From: Gyrodactylus bullatarudis
Taxonomy: Eukaryota; Platyhelminthes; Monogenea; Gyrodactylidea; Gyrodactylidae
Direction of reading: 5' to 3'
Length of the DNA stretch: 64,000 bases
NCBI GenBank assembly: GCA_012064415.1
Contig: SSNU01000248.1
Coordinates: forward strand, 186,001 to 250,000
The stretch's first letter is position 1; the number at the start of each line of letters is the position of its first letter. The notes under the pieces were generated by a model, which ran no database searches, was not told the origin of the DNA, and was given only the letters and a program-made list of their open reading frames with translations. The translations under genes were made by a program, and so were the position numbers. This document shows positions 39,501 to 49,800 of this stretch, piece after piece.

Positions 39501-39812
39501 ATTTAGGATCTGTTCCTGGAGATGAGGCTAAGCCTAGACGAATATTATTCCTGCCGTTTGTCCTAGGTACAGCATGACGCATAAAAAATTTCTGAATAAA
39601 TATCAAGTTTAGATTAGAAAATAAAAGACGATTCAACCGAGACAACTGACCTTGCAAGCTTCACAAACATATGCTCTGTGATGGAATCCTACAGCAGGTT
39701 GGTTACATACTTGACAGGATTGATCTTCAGATCGTTGCTGATATTGAGCAAATGCAATTTCTGGTGAAACAGTATCATCCGAGTATGATAAGATTGAAGC
39801 TGAGTCTTTCAT
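15578..39812 (-). CDS. 2DBD-NR: 2DBD nuclear receptor: two tandem DNA-binding domains plus ligand-binding domain, 9 exons
   Basis: Ligand-regulated transcription factor. Exons: 39651-39812, 39387-39591, 38967-39073, 31129-31270, 29811-30282, 22889-23372, 18473-18681, 17722-17855 and 15578-15825. They total 2163 nt (720 aa) and all phases agree. DBD1: CQVC (residues 33-36), P-box CEACKK (50-55), second zinc module C90-x5-C96-x9-C106-x2-C109. DBD2: CRVC (137-140), P-box CEGCKGFFRR (154-163), C173-x5-C179-x9-C189-x2-C192. A hinge with a Ser-rich stretch follows. The ligand-binding domain starts near 525 with the signature [18 protein letters not shown], then [18 protein letters not shown], and an AF-2-like helix [10 protein letters not shown]-boxes CEACKK and CEGCKG are the published hallmarks of the protostome 2DBD family. 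It reads divergently from RPL35A. The last exon is open to a TGA at 15578. Confidence 0.93.
15890..16260. repeat. Family-C interspersed repeat copy
   Basis: This segment shares GATATACAAAATCTCGATTG, ATGAATTTATACTACGAGAA and ACATTTTCAACAAAAACAG with 60650-61030, and shorter parts with about 31960-32010 and 33130-33180. It has no coding potential. It starts directly upstream of the last receptor exon, inside intron 8. Confidence 0.6.
16970..17450. repeat. Inverted-repeat element in receptor intron
   Basis: Left arm about 17060-17160 (GGGTTAATTCCAAAAATCAG, CCAAAAATGACCCCAA) mirrors right arm about 17345-17430 (CTGATTTTTGAAATTAACCC, TTTGGGGTTATTTTTG). Likely a small foldback or MITE. A 61-codon frame lying on the left arm is not considered a gene. 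Confidence 0.6.
19927..20269. mobile_element. Tc1/mariner-type MITE with TA duplication
   Basis: The 343-bp element has about 45 bp of perfect terminal inverted repeat starting CAGTCAATTTCACACATGAT and ending in its complement. It is flanked on both sides by TA (19925-19926 and 20270-20271). The arms continue imperfectly (CCTCTCTGCCC, AATATTCAACCA, GAGCGTTGAGTATTTAT). There is no transposase frame. Confidence 0.85.
21225..21380 (+). mobile_element. Penelope-like element 3' relic with hammerhead-like core
   Basis: The sequence aligns with the 3' untranslated end of the Penelope-like element at 48650-48830 (TTTAACTATTTCTTTCAAAA, then ACTGATGATCCGTTAAGAAA and TGTACATTCGGTGT). CTGATGA at 21335-21341, GAAA at 21350-21353 and the palindrome TGTACA at 21354-21359 are spaced as in the minimal hammerhead ribozymes known from Penelope elements, though stem II looks eroded. 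Confidence 0.55.
21430..21885. repeat. Foldback element with 150-bp nearly perfect arms
   Basis: The left arm 21430-21579 (ATCAATCACACACTCCTTTT onward) is the reverse complement of the right arm 21736-21885, with a 156-bp centre. I see essentially no mismatch over the arms, so the insertion or its homogenisation is recent. No coding frame. Confidence 0.85.
25390..25610 (+). mobile_element. Second Penelope-like element 3' fragment
   Basis: It is homologous to the end of the Penelope-like ORF and its 3' UTR at 48520-48720: AAGCCAAATCT followed by TGTTCAGAA, then ATCACTTTTCTCT and CTTCAACCTTTACTATTTCT. Diverged and non-coding. Confidence 0.55.
26308..26331. repeat. (TA)n microsatellite
   Basis: Simple TA dinucleotide run in receptor intron 5. 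Confidence 0.85.
29568..29759. repeat. Short family-B MITE copy (192 bp)
   Basis: The ends CTAGTTAATATAAAGATG (29568) and ATCTTCATATTAACTAG (29759) are inverted repeats. The inner halves GATCAAGATTTTTCTT and AAAAATCTTGATCAAATTCG also mirror, so this is an almost pure palindrome with most of the centre lost. Confidence 0.75.
30361..30371. repeat. (GC)n run
   Basis: GCGCGCGCGCG in receptor intron 4, next to ACACACAGAT. An unusual GC run in very A+T-rich DNA and a possible Z-DNA-forming tract. Confidence 0.7.
32088..32704. repeat. Large foldback, about 290-bp arms with 29-bp centre
   Basis: The left arm (about 32088-32382) is the reverse complement of the right arm (32412-32704), broken only by a few single-base changes. 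Each arm contains a TATATAAATATAT motif, AATAAAGCTTTATT and TCGTTCTTAAC. These would suit a promoter and a poly(A) signal, so an inverted pair of solo-LTR-like units is one possible origin. A small frame that begins in the right arm (32606-32809) crosses the boundary and is not supported as a gene. Confidence 0.8.
34525..35044. mobile_element. Full-length family-B MITE (reference copy)
   Basis: The 520-bp element runs from AAGTTGGTTGATATGAAG to CTTCATATCAATTAGCTTT. The inverted ends continue as GTGAATCTATGATTTTTACA facing TGTAAAAATCATAGATTCCC. Inside are motifs recurring across the window: TTGATTTTCAAGTAGTGAAA, TTCTTGTCTAATTTTAATCC, TTTTGGCGACAAAT and CTTCAAATGGTAAAAGTGGG. Partial copies lie at 5.6-6.6, 11.6, 19.1, 20.4, 22.0, 28.2, 38.4, 41.6, 45.5 and 52.7-53.2 kb. 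Confidence 0.75.
36289..37293. repeat. Foldback with about 210-bp arms; left arm interrupted by a mariner-type MITE
   Basis: The arms are marked by GGGACGTCCC, a GGGGGTGGGGGACACATTTT run, AAGTATACGGTATATGAAGA and their complements at 37085-37255. The outer parts (TTAATGTTGTGTTCAATTTG near 36289; CGCAACATTAA ending near 37293) also match. The left arm contains an extra 200 bp (36333-36532) absent from the right arm. Confidence 0.8.
36333..36532. mobile_element. 200-bp Tc1/mariner-type MITE with TA duplication
   Basis: The termini CATTAAAAATATTTTTATTG and (complement of the right end) CAGTAAAAATATTTCTATTG are inverted repeats. TA flanks both sides (36331-36332, 36533-36534). The undisrupted arm at about 37245-37255 reads GTTTAAAC, giving the pre-insertion site with a single TA. 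Confidence 0.8.
38350..38645. repeat. Family-B MITE copy
   Basis: Left arm GGGAATTTATGATTTTTCAG and internal GATCATAAGGCCCACTTTTA, with right arm TTTTGTAAAAATCATCAATT and CTCATCTCC. It lies in receptor intron 3, about 320 bp from the third exon. Confidence 0.65.
38700..38900 (+). other. Possible retroelement RNase H remnant (weak)
   Basis: An open stretch begins [19 protein letters not shown] and continues with [18 protein letters not shown]. This faintly recalls the DAS...G.vL and E..y...E.LA blocks of Ty3/gypsy-type RNase H. The match is short, no reverse transcriptase is adjacent and chance is quite possible. Confidence 0.2.
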
Positions 39813-40055
39813 TTATAACTTTTATATCAGTTAAATTGTCAATATTTATAATATTTTTTTATAAATCTAAATCGGAAAGATTTCTGCTGTAAATCATGAA
39901 TTTACAACTCTTTCCTCGGTTGATATTGTAAAGTTGACTGATGGAAATTTGAAATCTCACAAAATAATTTTGGAAACAAAAACCATTTAGTTGAAATAGA
40001 AATTGTTTTAGTTAAAGATTTTTACACCTCAGTTCAAGTCCAAACGTGAATAGAG
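39813..40055. promoter_or_regulatory. Divergent promoter region of nuclear receptor and RPL35A
   Basis: Only 243 bp separate the two start codons. A pyrimidine tract CTCTTTCCTC at about 39909 resembles the 5'-TOP start of ribosomal-protein mRNAs and is a plausible RPL35A start site. Further from the receptor start there is only A+T-rich sequence. Confidence 0.4.
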
Positions 40056-40445
40056 ATGGCAGTCACCAAATCCGATAAACCAGAAACAAAACGTATATTC
40101 TCTGAGAAGAAACCCGGTAGACTCTATGTCAAGGGAGTTTTCACTGGCTACAGACGCGGTCTACGTAATCAACATGAAAACACAGCTCTTCTTAAAGTTG
40201 AAGGAGTTTTGAATAAAAAAGATGCAGAATTCTACGCTGGAAAGCGATGTGCTTTTGTCTACAGAGCTGAGAAAAAAAGGAAATTAGCCAGAAGACATAA
40301 TCCCTCAAATGTCAGATGTATTTGGGGCAAGATATTGAAACCACACGGAAACAGTGGCGTTGTTAGAGCAAAATTTAAGAGAAACTTGCCTCCTCAAGGT
40401 ATGGGACACCGTGTTAGGATAATGCTTTATCCCAGTCGTATTTAA
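40056..40445 (+). CDS. RPL35A: 60S ribosomal protein L35A (eL33)
   Basis: Component of the large cytosolic ribosomal subunit. The 129-aa single-exon protein has the family blocks [19 protein letters not shown], then [12 protein letters not shown], the [14 protein letters not shown] segment, [19 protein letters not shown] and the C-terminus [13 protein letters not shown]. The N-terminus is about 20 residues longer than the human protein ([20 protein letters not shown]), rich in Lys as in several invertebrates. AATAAA follows the stop codon at about 40450. It is divergent from the nuclear receptor and convergent with the MRCK gene. Confidence 0.97.
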   Translation: MAVTKSDKPETKRIFSEKKPGRLYVKGVFTGYRRGLRNQHENTALLKVEGVLNKKDAEFYAGKRCAFVYRAEKKRKLARRHNPSNVRCIWGKILKPHGNSGVVRAKFKRNLPPQGMGHRVRIMLYPSRI

Positions 40446-40809
40446 TTCTAATAAATAACTTTCTACGGCTAATTTATTTCTTTTCAGACATTCAAGATAA
40501 GACACTGACTTTTATAATCTCTTTGTATTTCAAATAACATATAGAAATTAAATTAGATCATGTCAAATCCATTCACAGTTTGACCGAAAGGAAGTAATTT
40601 GGTGGCTTGAAATCAATGATTAAAGTTTCCAGTTTTAACATGTTATGGGCACAGTGTCAGTGTAATAATGGTTGGCGCATATCTGTCACTAATTCCAGCT
40701 CAATTAATTATTTTTACATAGATTGATCTCAGTAATATTAGTAATTTAAAATCTACAACATAGGAGACAATATTTTTGGGTCAATGAGTCTTAAATAAAT
40801 GAATAGTCA
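40446..40809. other. RPL35A-MRCK convergent 3' region
   Basis: 3' UTR sequence of both genes; AATAAA for RPL35A lies at about 40450-40455. Nothing else is recognised. Confidence 0.5.
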
Positions 40810-43800
40810 TCACTGATTAACATTGTATAAAAAGTTCATTAACTGGTCCTGGAGACAAGTTTCTTCATTGTTCATCTCTTGATTATTCGCTGAATTGGGA
40901 GAAGAGATTTGGCATTTACTGTGTATCTTGGTTGAAGCTTTAACAGTTTTTGAATCGCTTAAAGAATGCTGGTGTTTCGGAATATATGGATCATTGTCAT
41001 AATTCTTAAGATTGGTAAAGCTTTTATTCCTGCAAAAAATAAAATATTATGACAATCATTTATAACCATAATACAATTTGAGTAGATTTATATTACTTGA
41101 GACTTTTTCGACCTAATGAGGATGAATCATCGTGAAAGTGTGAACGACTCTCCTCTTGCTTGATGTCATATGTATCGAAATAATTGGAGGACTCGTCATT
41201 TTTAACATCGAGGAATTCATCCAAATTATCGAAAGAATCAAAGTCTGTTATCGGGCAATTATTATTGGTTGGTGTTGATAAATTTGGCAGCGGAGGTAAT
41301 CGATCAGTGAGGGAATTTCGAGAGTTTTGGGATTGATAGGAGGCCTGCTTATAATCATTAGCTGCATGATAACTAGAATCTCTTGCATGCTGTGTAAAAG
41401 AAAAATCAATTAATGATTGAAATCAATGACTATTTCTCAAAAAATATACATATTTAAAATTTATACCGTTTACTTTCAAGTAGATACATGAATGCTTTTA
41501 AATGGATAGTGAAAATTTTATATATTGTTTGAATTTTGTTATTCACATTTGATTATTGGATGAATGAGGATGTGAGGATTAACCATCTACACCTAGGTAA
41601 TATGAAGAATTTATGATTTTTACAAAATTCTCAATTTTTTCACCAAGAGATCTGATTTGATGAAAATTTTTTTGAAACTAGATCACGAAGCCCACTTTTA
41701 CTTGGCTAAAGACTATGAAAAAAATTAATTTTTAACAAAATTATCTCGAGTTAGCGACAAATTCCCTTTATTGAACTTTGAGAAGCAAATTTTGTTGATT
41801 CTAAAGTGACACAATTTGACGTTATCTCGAGATTTGAAATATGTCATAATTTTGTTAAAAAATGATTTTGTTTCAATTTTTTTCTTCGTATTACATCTAG
41901 TTTCATCAAATCCGAATTCTTGATGAAAAAATTGAGAATTTTGTAAAGATCATAAATTGCCATCTTCATATTAACTAGCTTTAGGTTGATGAATGTATAA
42001 AATGAATTGTTTTAGTAAACATACCGATTTTGTTTCCTTAGTGCTAAATAAATGCAAAAATGACAAGATGAGTTGGGAACTTTTAGGGTTTCCTCTCAAA
42101 AATCAATACTTTTCACTTGTAAGAGATAACCAAAGTACAAGGGAAAAGGTTATAAAAGTATGTACTCTATCTTTTGTGCATAACAGGTTATACAGAATAG
42201 ATAAGAATATCTTTAGCTAAGTTGTAGATGTTATTGTTTACAAGAAAAGAAGATAAAAGTACTTCTTCAACGACGAAAAAGTCTATTTTAAAAGAAAGAA
42301 AAATCTTCAAATGTGCATAAAAAACATGGTTGGATGAATTTTTGAAAAAATACAAAGAATTGAAAGATTTATTGGCACTAACTTGACCGGATCGATCAGA
42401 TGAGTTTTGGGACATTCTCGAAGCAGGAGAGTTTAGGCTGTTACTACTGCGCCCAAGAAATTCCTGACTTCCGTTATTTTGCAAATCGATCAGATTCCCC
42501 GTCGATTCAGGTCCAAGATGGGAGACATGTCTGAAGTTAGTCGGTCCCGATATTAATTTCGAGGTTTTTGAACCGGAACTCGATAAGCACCGATGATTCA
42601 ATGTCGGACTTGGACCAGATATGATGCTACTTGAGGAGGTAACACTTTGCGGAGGTACTAAAAGTAAGAGAAATTAAAATCAAGTGTTATTATGGAAAAA
42701 TGATTAACGAACTATTGAACAGTCTCGGTAAATTAGATGTCCATTTGAGACTGTTATTGGGATCTGTCTTATCACTAGAAATGCCAACATAATGTTCCAT
42801 ACTAGAGTTGCCATGATCTTCTTCCAGACCCTTGGCTTTCCAAGAAAATCGTCGAGTTTTCTATTAGAGTAGGCAGATAAATACACAGTATTAGGTTAGG
42901 GTGGAATTCTATCAACATACCTTCTTTGTGGAGTCTGACTTGTTTGAGTCTTGAACGAGAGTTGGAATGCTAATTTCCCTACTCTCCCAAAGGATTTCTG
43001 TGGACATGTTTTGAGGGTAACGCTGAGTATCGAGGACACGTGAACAAATATCGGCTGTTGTGAAATGTATGAGCTTGTGAGTATTCTCAGTGTCCCCATT
43101 TGAGTTGAGAATCAGGTGGGCATCATTATTCAAGGGGAAAGCTCGTCTGTTTGTTAGGGAGATGATCCATTCGGATGAAATAACATTGAATATCATTATA
43201 CCACAGGGACCATTTGAGAAACCTTGACTTTGGGAGAATGAATGGATATCAGAACAGAAAATCAATAGGTATGGCTTTCGATAAGCGAAATTAATCGGTT
43301 TGGCAGGCCAGTGTAAGTCAAAGGATCGGGATCTCTTTCTATTAGCATCAATGTAAATGCCAAAATCTGGGAAGACTAATAAAAATTCTTCAGAATGAGA
43401 AGAAGAGGAATTTGGAATTCTATCGACATCAATAGTATTTGGGACAGAGTTATCACAATACTGAGAATTTTCCAAATCATTTTCAATCTCAATACACAAG
43501 ATTGGCTTGCATTCGAAAGATTTCAACGGCACCAAACTCATGTCTAAATCAATTAAATCTGTTTTGAGGAGAATTTGAGGGGCCTGGTCAGACCAGATGG
43601 GATAAATACCAAAATAGTTGTTACATCCAATGACCAGGTGAGTATTGAAACGCATAAAATTAATTGATTGTACAATATCGGGTGCGATTATTTCACGGAT
43701 TTTACGGTGACGACCTTGAATGCGAGCAATCTCGTAAATAATAACTTTGGCACTTTTAATGTGAGAAGAGATGAGTACGAATGGAGCTCCATTGGTCATG

Positions 43801-46800
43801 GGGAGTTCTAGGCCAAACTTTTCAATATGCGAATAGCCACATATGAAGTTTTGGCACATTTTACTTTCAACTAGACGGATAGGATCACTCTGAAGTCCTT
43901 CGAGACTGCGATAGAGGATAAACTTTAGTTGACGAATCTTTTCTTGTATAACAATGACCAATTGTTGGGTATTATCAAGAGCCTCAATGTGAAAAGTGGC
44001 CTTCTTCTCGCCAACTCTTGTTAGAGCTAGAAAAATAGAAAGTTTAATTTAAATTGTCAAAAAAACTATAAATATTTTCCCTTCAAGCTTACACTCAGTT
44101 TTTATGTTGACGACATGAAGTCCATCTTCGCTACCAAGAAGAATTCGATTTTCATCTGCAAAGGAAATCAATGAGTCATGTATGAATAAACAATAAAAGT
44201 TTAGTCTTTTACATGCTAGGAGTAGTAGGATAATAATAAAATGAAACTAATCTGCATGTAAAAAAGAGAGATAAGATGAAAAATGACTAACCCAAGACAC
44301 AGGCAGACAAGATTTGTTTGGGGAGATGATTCTCTGAGAGGGAAATTTCATGCATTATGAAGAAGTTTCTGGAAATATTTTGACGCATCATTGATTGTAA
44401 ACGGGATATCCATTTTTCTTTAATTTCAATACGATCAAACAGTATAAAGACTGGACCAGTGCCGATCAAGTTATCCGGTTGGATCTGGAATTTTTATATA
44501 ATTGAAATAGAAAACTTAGTAACTCAACCAAGTGTGTAGTTGTAAAACTGACCATCATAATCTGATCAACAGTATTCTTTTTAGCGTGAATAACTTCCGA
44601 ATGACTGACAGATCTAACCATGAAGCCGGGTGAGGATGGATCAAATATAAGTGTTGGGGATAAGGCTAGGGTGATAGTCTTGGAGTTCATCATTTGATGA
44701 TTCATGGTTAGCCGAGTACCAGCATGATTGCTACCCAGAGTGCTAATGGCAGAGGAGTAGTTACTTCCAGGGCTAGTTAGTACCATTGAGGATTGAGCCA
44801 ATGATTCAAATGACGATTGTCCCCTTTGTAAATGACCAGCTCCAAAGTTTTCTTCGTTCAGTATCTGTCGGAGAGTTAGAGTAAAAGATTAATCATCCAA
44901 TTCATAAAAGTAAGATGGAAATAAAAATACTTCATAGACGAAGAGACGATCTTCTGAGAGGATCATATAATACTTTGTCCAGCCCCGTTTAATTCCTTTA
45001 GACTTGGGAAGCTAAAAGAGGGGATAATTAAGACAAGATTCATTGAATTGTATATATGCTACCGATAATCTTGTTACTCTTGATAGTCTCAAGATTCAGT
45101 TTCAAAAATTCAAGGTATTTTATTACCCTTGACATGATTAAAATTATAAATTAATTGAGCCAGATTTAGCCAAAATTTTCATTATTACTGAATTCCTCAT
45201 AAATATAATTTAAGAGGTTCTATTCATCCGATATAGCATATTTTCAGTTTGGTAATAACATGCTTATTGAATATTCGTTACAGTTTTGGTCCAAGTACGC
45301 TTCTTTGGAATATTACTCACGAAAGAATAAAAGCATTCATCATCATTTTTTATTTGTGATTCTTTTTGACTTGTTAAAAGAACCAATGAATATGACCTTT
45401 AATTTATGATTTTAATTTTATGATTTTTGTCTAATGTTGTTCTCGAATATCTGCATTTAACTGCTTCGAATCATCGAACTTGATACTAAATTAGGGCTCA
45501 AAAGTTAAAAAAGTGGAATTCAAAAAATTATTTTTTCCTGTGAATCTTGTGAAAAATATTGAGATTTTTGTGAAAATAGTAAATTCTCATCTTCATGTCA
45601 ACTAGCTTTAGTAACAAGATCCCTGGGATTCTTGAGAATATCAAGAGTAACAAGATTATCAGTAGCATATACTGAGAGACTAGAGTATTTCTTACATGTA
45701 TGACATCTTCGTAGTTTTCCAAAAACTCCAAGGAAACATTGTCAAAATCTAGAGAGTGAAGAGATGATCAATCAATAAATAGTACAGTAATGTCTTGATA
45801 GTTAATTATTATTCGTTTAATTCATGTTACACGCATTAGACCTATATTTGTAATTCAGTAGAAAAACAAAATAACTGAATAATTTTTTTAGAAAATAAAA
45901 AGAAGAAAATCATATAATTGAGAATATATAAAGTGTACACTGTACATATTAGAATCATAATTATAAAATGTATATTATATAGTGAAAAAAATAAGTAGAC
46001 CAGTCAAATGATATCTCCTGAAAAGACAGAGTATATCTATGATCAATGTATTCATGTATATTGTATATGAAATCAATATTAGTGTCTAATTATAATTATA
46101 CATTAATTTTGAAAAAAATATCATCAAAATACTGAATAAATACAAAGAGAGAGAGAGAGAGAGAGTTGAATATTAATACAGTAGTAATGTAGTTGGTCTG
46201 TGAATTCTGTCGAGAAATATATACATAGGATCAGGGTGATTAGAAGAGGGAAAATTTTTTCAAGTGTGTATTCTTATAATAGAGAGAAGATGAGGATTTC
46301 AAAATCACACTAGAGGAGAGACAGCCCTTGTAGAATTGAATTACTAGTGAACTGTAGCTAGAATGTACTTGCTTCATGAAGATTTGACTTCAAGATATAA
46401 GCCTTATTTTTACCTAAAACTAGCCAACCAGTTTTTCATCATGTTTAATTCGATGCGGAGAAGTCTCACATCGTGCTCAGGAGATAAGATACTATTAAAG
46501 AAACAATCCAGGCTAGAATATACTGAAAGGAATCGCGTCACCAAAATACAATTGATGAAAGCTAAATCAATTATCTGAAATACAGTCATTTTGTAGGTTA
46601 ATAACCTAACATATGGGTTTTATTTTTAGATTCTAAACTCATATGGAAGGATAGAGAACAACAAGCGTATATTTCAGTGATAAACGTTATATTTCGCCAG
46701 ATCTCTTCAGACTCTAACTCGGTTAGCATATAAATACTACATTGTATTACGTTGCTCTATTAGGGACCTTCCATTGGTTCATTTTGAAATAGCAACTTCT

Positions 46801-49800
46801 TCCGGCGAAATATAAAGTTTATCACTCCAAAATACGCTTGTTGTTATCTAATCTTCCATATGAGTTTAGAATCTAACAATAATATTCTTGATGAGGTTCG
46901 ACAATATATTTTCTTACATATGGATTTTACCTCATATTAATACCCCGAATAAGCCAATCAGAGAAGACTTTTTTTAAATGCGTGAAATTCAATAAGATTT
47001 TTTCCTAGTAATTAGATCCTTTATCGCTTGAGCAAACCTTCAAGATAGTTATATAAAGTTAGTTGGTACTAGGATTAGAATTTGTTATTTAAACAAATAA
47101 TTGTCTTCTGAGAGTCGGTAACGAAATTATCTTTTGAATCCCATAATGATTAGGGAGTCCAAAATTAAAAATTTGGCTTTTTTCTAACTTTGAAAATATG
47201 GCGAATTTCCAGTCGGTCAACTTTTGAAGAATTGAAGCAATTAAATGCTGATATTCACGATTTGACAAATGCATATAATTTGACCTTTAAATTTGAGAGC
47301 AATCGACCATTTTTGTGGAAAAATTAATTGAAAAGAAAACTACCCGCAATCTGGAAGTTTTATTTTGAAAACGATGAATCATTTTTGTCACATTGATTTT
47401 TTTCGAAAATATTTTTGATTTAAAAATCTTATCGACTCACTTATCATTATAGGATTCAAAAGATAAATTTATTCCTGTCTATCTGGAGAAAGATATAGTT
47501 TTCCTGTTATAATATTAACTTCTGATCTTTATATCAACTAGATTAACATTCATAATAGAATGTTCCTTTATCTTTTCAAAACAAGGTGTTTATTCAAAAA
47601 GATGGTATAGCTATGGGATCACCTCTGAGTCCTCTTTTAGCAGATATCTTCTTGGTTGGTTAGAATTTAATAAAATGTCAGAAACTATCAATACTTTCAC
47701 TGATTTATACATCAGATATGTTGATGACACTTTTATTCTGATGAAACCTAATGTTTCAGTAGACGATTTTTTCTTAAAGATGAATTCATTTCATCCTAAT
47801 ATTAAATTTACCATGGAAAAAGAGTCTAATGAGAGTTTGAGTTTCTTAGATGTCAAACTAACTAGGAAGGAGGATGGGTCAATTCTAAGAAACATCTACA
47901 AGAAGAAGACTGATAATGGGAAATACCTCCATTTTGCCAGTTTTAGTCCTCTATCTCATAAAGTTGGCTTAGTAATTGGTCTAGGAAAGAGGATAAGAAG
48001 GATCGCTAGTCCAGAGGAATGGCCAAAAGAAATAGAAGAGTCAAAGTTACGTTTGAACGAGAATGGTTATTCCAACAGATTTGTAGACAAATTCATCAAT
48101 ATGTCTGATGATGTAGATGAAAGAGTCGACAGAGATGAAGGAGAGAAGACAACCATCTTCATGAAACTTAATTTTAAAGGTGATGGTTTTAGTAATGATG
48201 TAAGGAGACGACTGGTTAATCTTATTGATCAACACTATGATAATATACAATTGAAAATTGTATTTAAAACCCAAAGATTATTCAGTTTGATTCATAAGGA
48301 TTTACTAAAACCGGAAGAAAAGACTCTTTTAATTTACAAATTCCAATGCGACTGTGGAGCTTCTTATATAGGACGTACGATTAGGAAATTATCAACCAGG
48401 TCAAACGATCACCTCAAGAAGGATACGGCGGTGACCAGACATATCAAACAGGAAAACCACGAAGCTTCAATTTCTAATTTTTCAATCTTGTATAAAAATG
48501 CGGGGGATGACAGCACGGATTTGTGGGTGAAGGAGAAATTCTTCATCAATCACTTTAAGCCAAATCTGTGTGTTCAGAAAAATTATTCCTATAACCTTCA
48601 ATTACCCTGGCCTATGTGAGCTTTTTCACTTTTCTCTTCACTGTTGCTATTTATTGAAGAGTTTTGGTGTTTTTTTAGCTTACATTTATTCTAATTTTCT
48701 TCAACTTTTACTATTTCTTTCAAAAATTGTAAAATATTATTTTCAATGAACTTTAAACTTTTATCATTATTTATGTGTCACTACTGATGAACCATAAAGA
48801 AATGTACATTTAGTGAATAAAAATTCTTTTCTTATATATCTACAAACATTCATAATGTTCTAGGCTATTAAGACTGACATTTTTCTGCAGCCAGAAATCA
48901 GGAAACTTACTACTCTACAAATTGCTAATAAAAGATTTTCAAAGAAGTCTTCTTATCAAGTACCGAAAAAATCTTATTGAATTCCATGCATTTTCAATTT
49001 TCTTCCGATGAATGAAAACTTGATTGAAAATGGTAGATTTCGAAATTAATGCAAACATATTTTATGTAATCTTCTATCAAGATTTTTGCATTTTTTATTA
49101 GGTATTTTAGATACTTAATTTAAGTTTTAGTGGGTTTTGGTGACGAAGAATAGGTTCTCAAGTCTTTTAGTATCTCTAATTGTATGCGAAAAAGTCACAC
49201 ATCTTGCCTTAGAGATAAGATTCAGGGGGTATCTCATTTATAAGCTGGTAAAGAAACAATCCAAACATGTATGGCAGGTATAGACGCTTTTTGCCTTTAT
49301 TGAGACTCTTCAGTATGCCGTAGCCAGGGTCATGAGCATTGAAAGTCCAACGCCACTGGACCAACTCCCTATGTCTATCATACAACTAGGGTATACCCAA
49401 ACTAACTAAACGATTTATGTGTATCAGAAAATTAGAATTTTGAATATTATAATAAAATGATTATTTTCTGTGTAAAAGCATCCAAATTAGCAAATCGAGC
49501 AAAACATAATTCGGGTGAAAAATGTTCTTAATATCTCTCCGTTAGAAAGAGTTTCAATAAAGTTCTGAAACAAATACAATATATTGAATACGTATGTATC
49601 ACCAATCTTAAAGTACACTAGGTTAAATCTTTTCCTAATAAATCTCTCGCTTAAAAAAATTTATAAGGGGTTGGTTTCAAATGTATTTTTGGGTTAATAG
49701 GAACAGCACAGGATGATCCAATAAGTACGAATATTTTGATTATTACGTGTTACTGTAGGTTAAGGGTAGGGTGAAACTCTTCCGGTAGAATTTTGAATGA

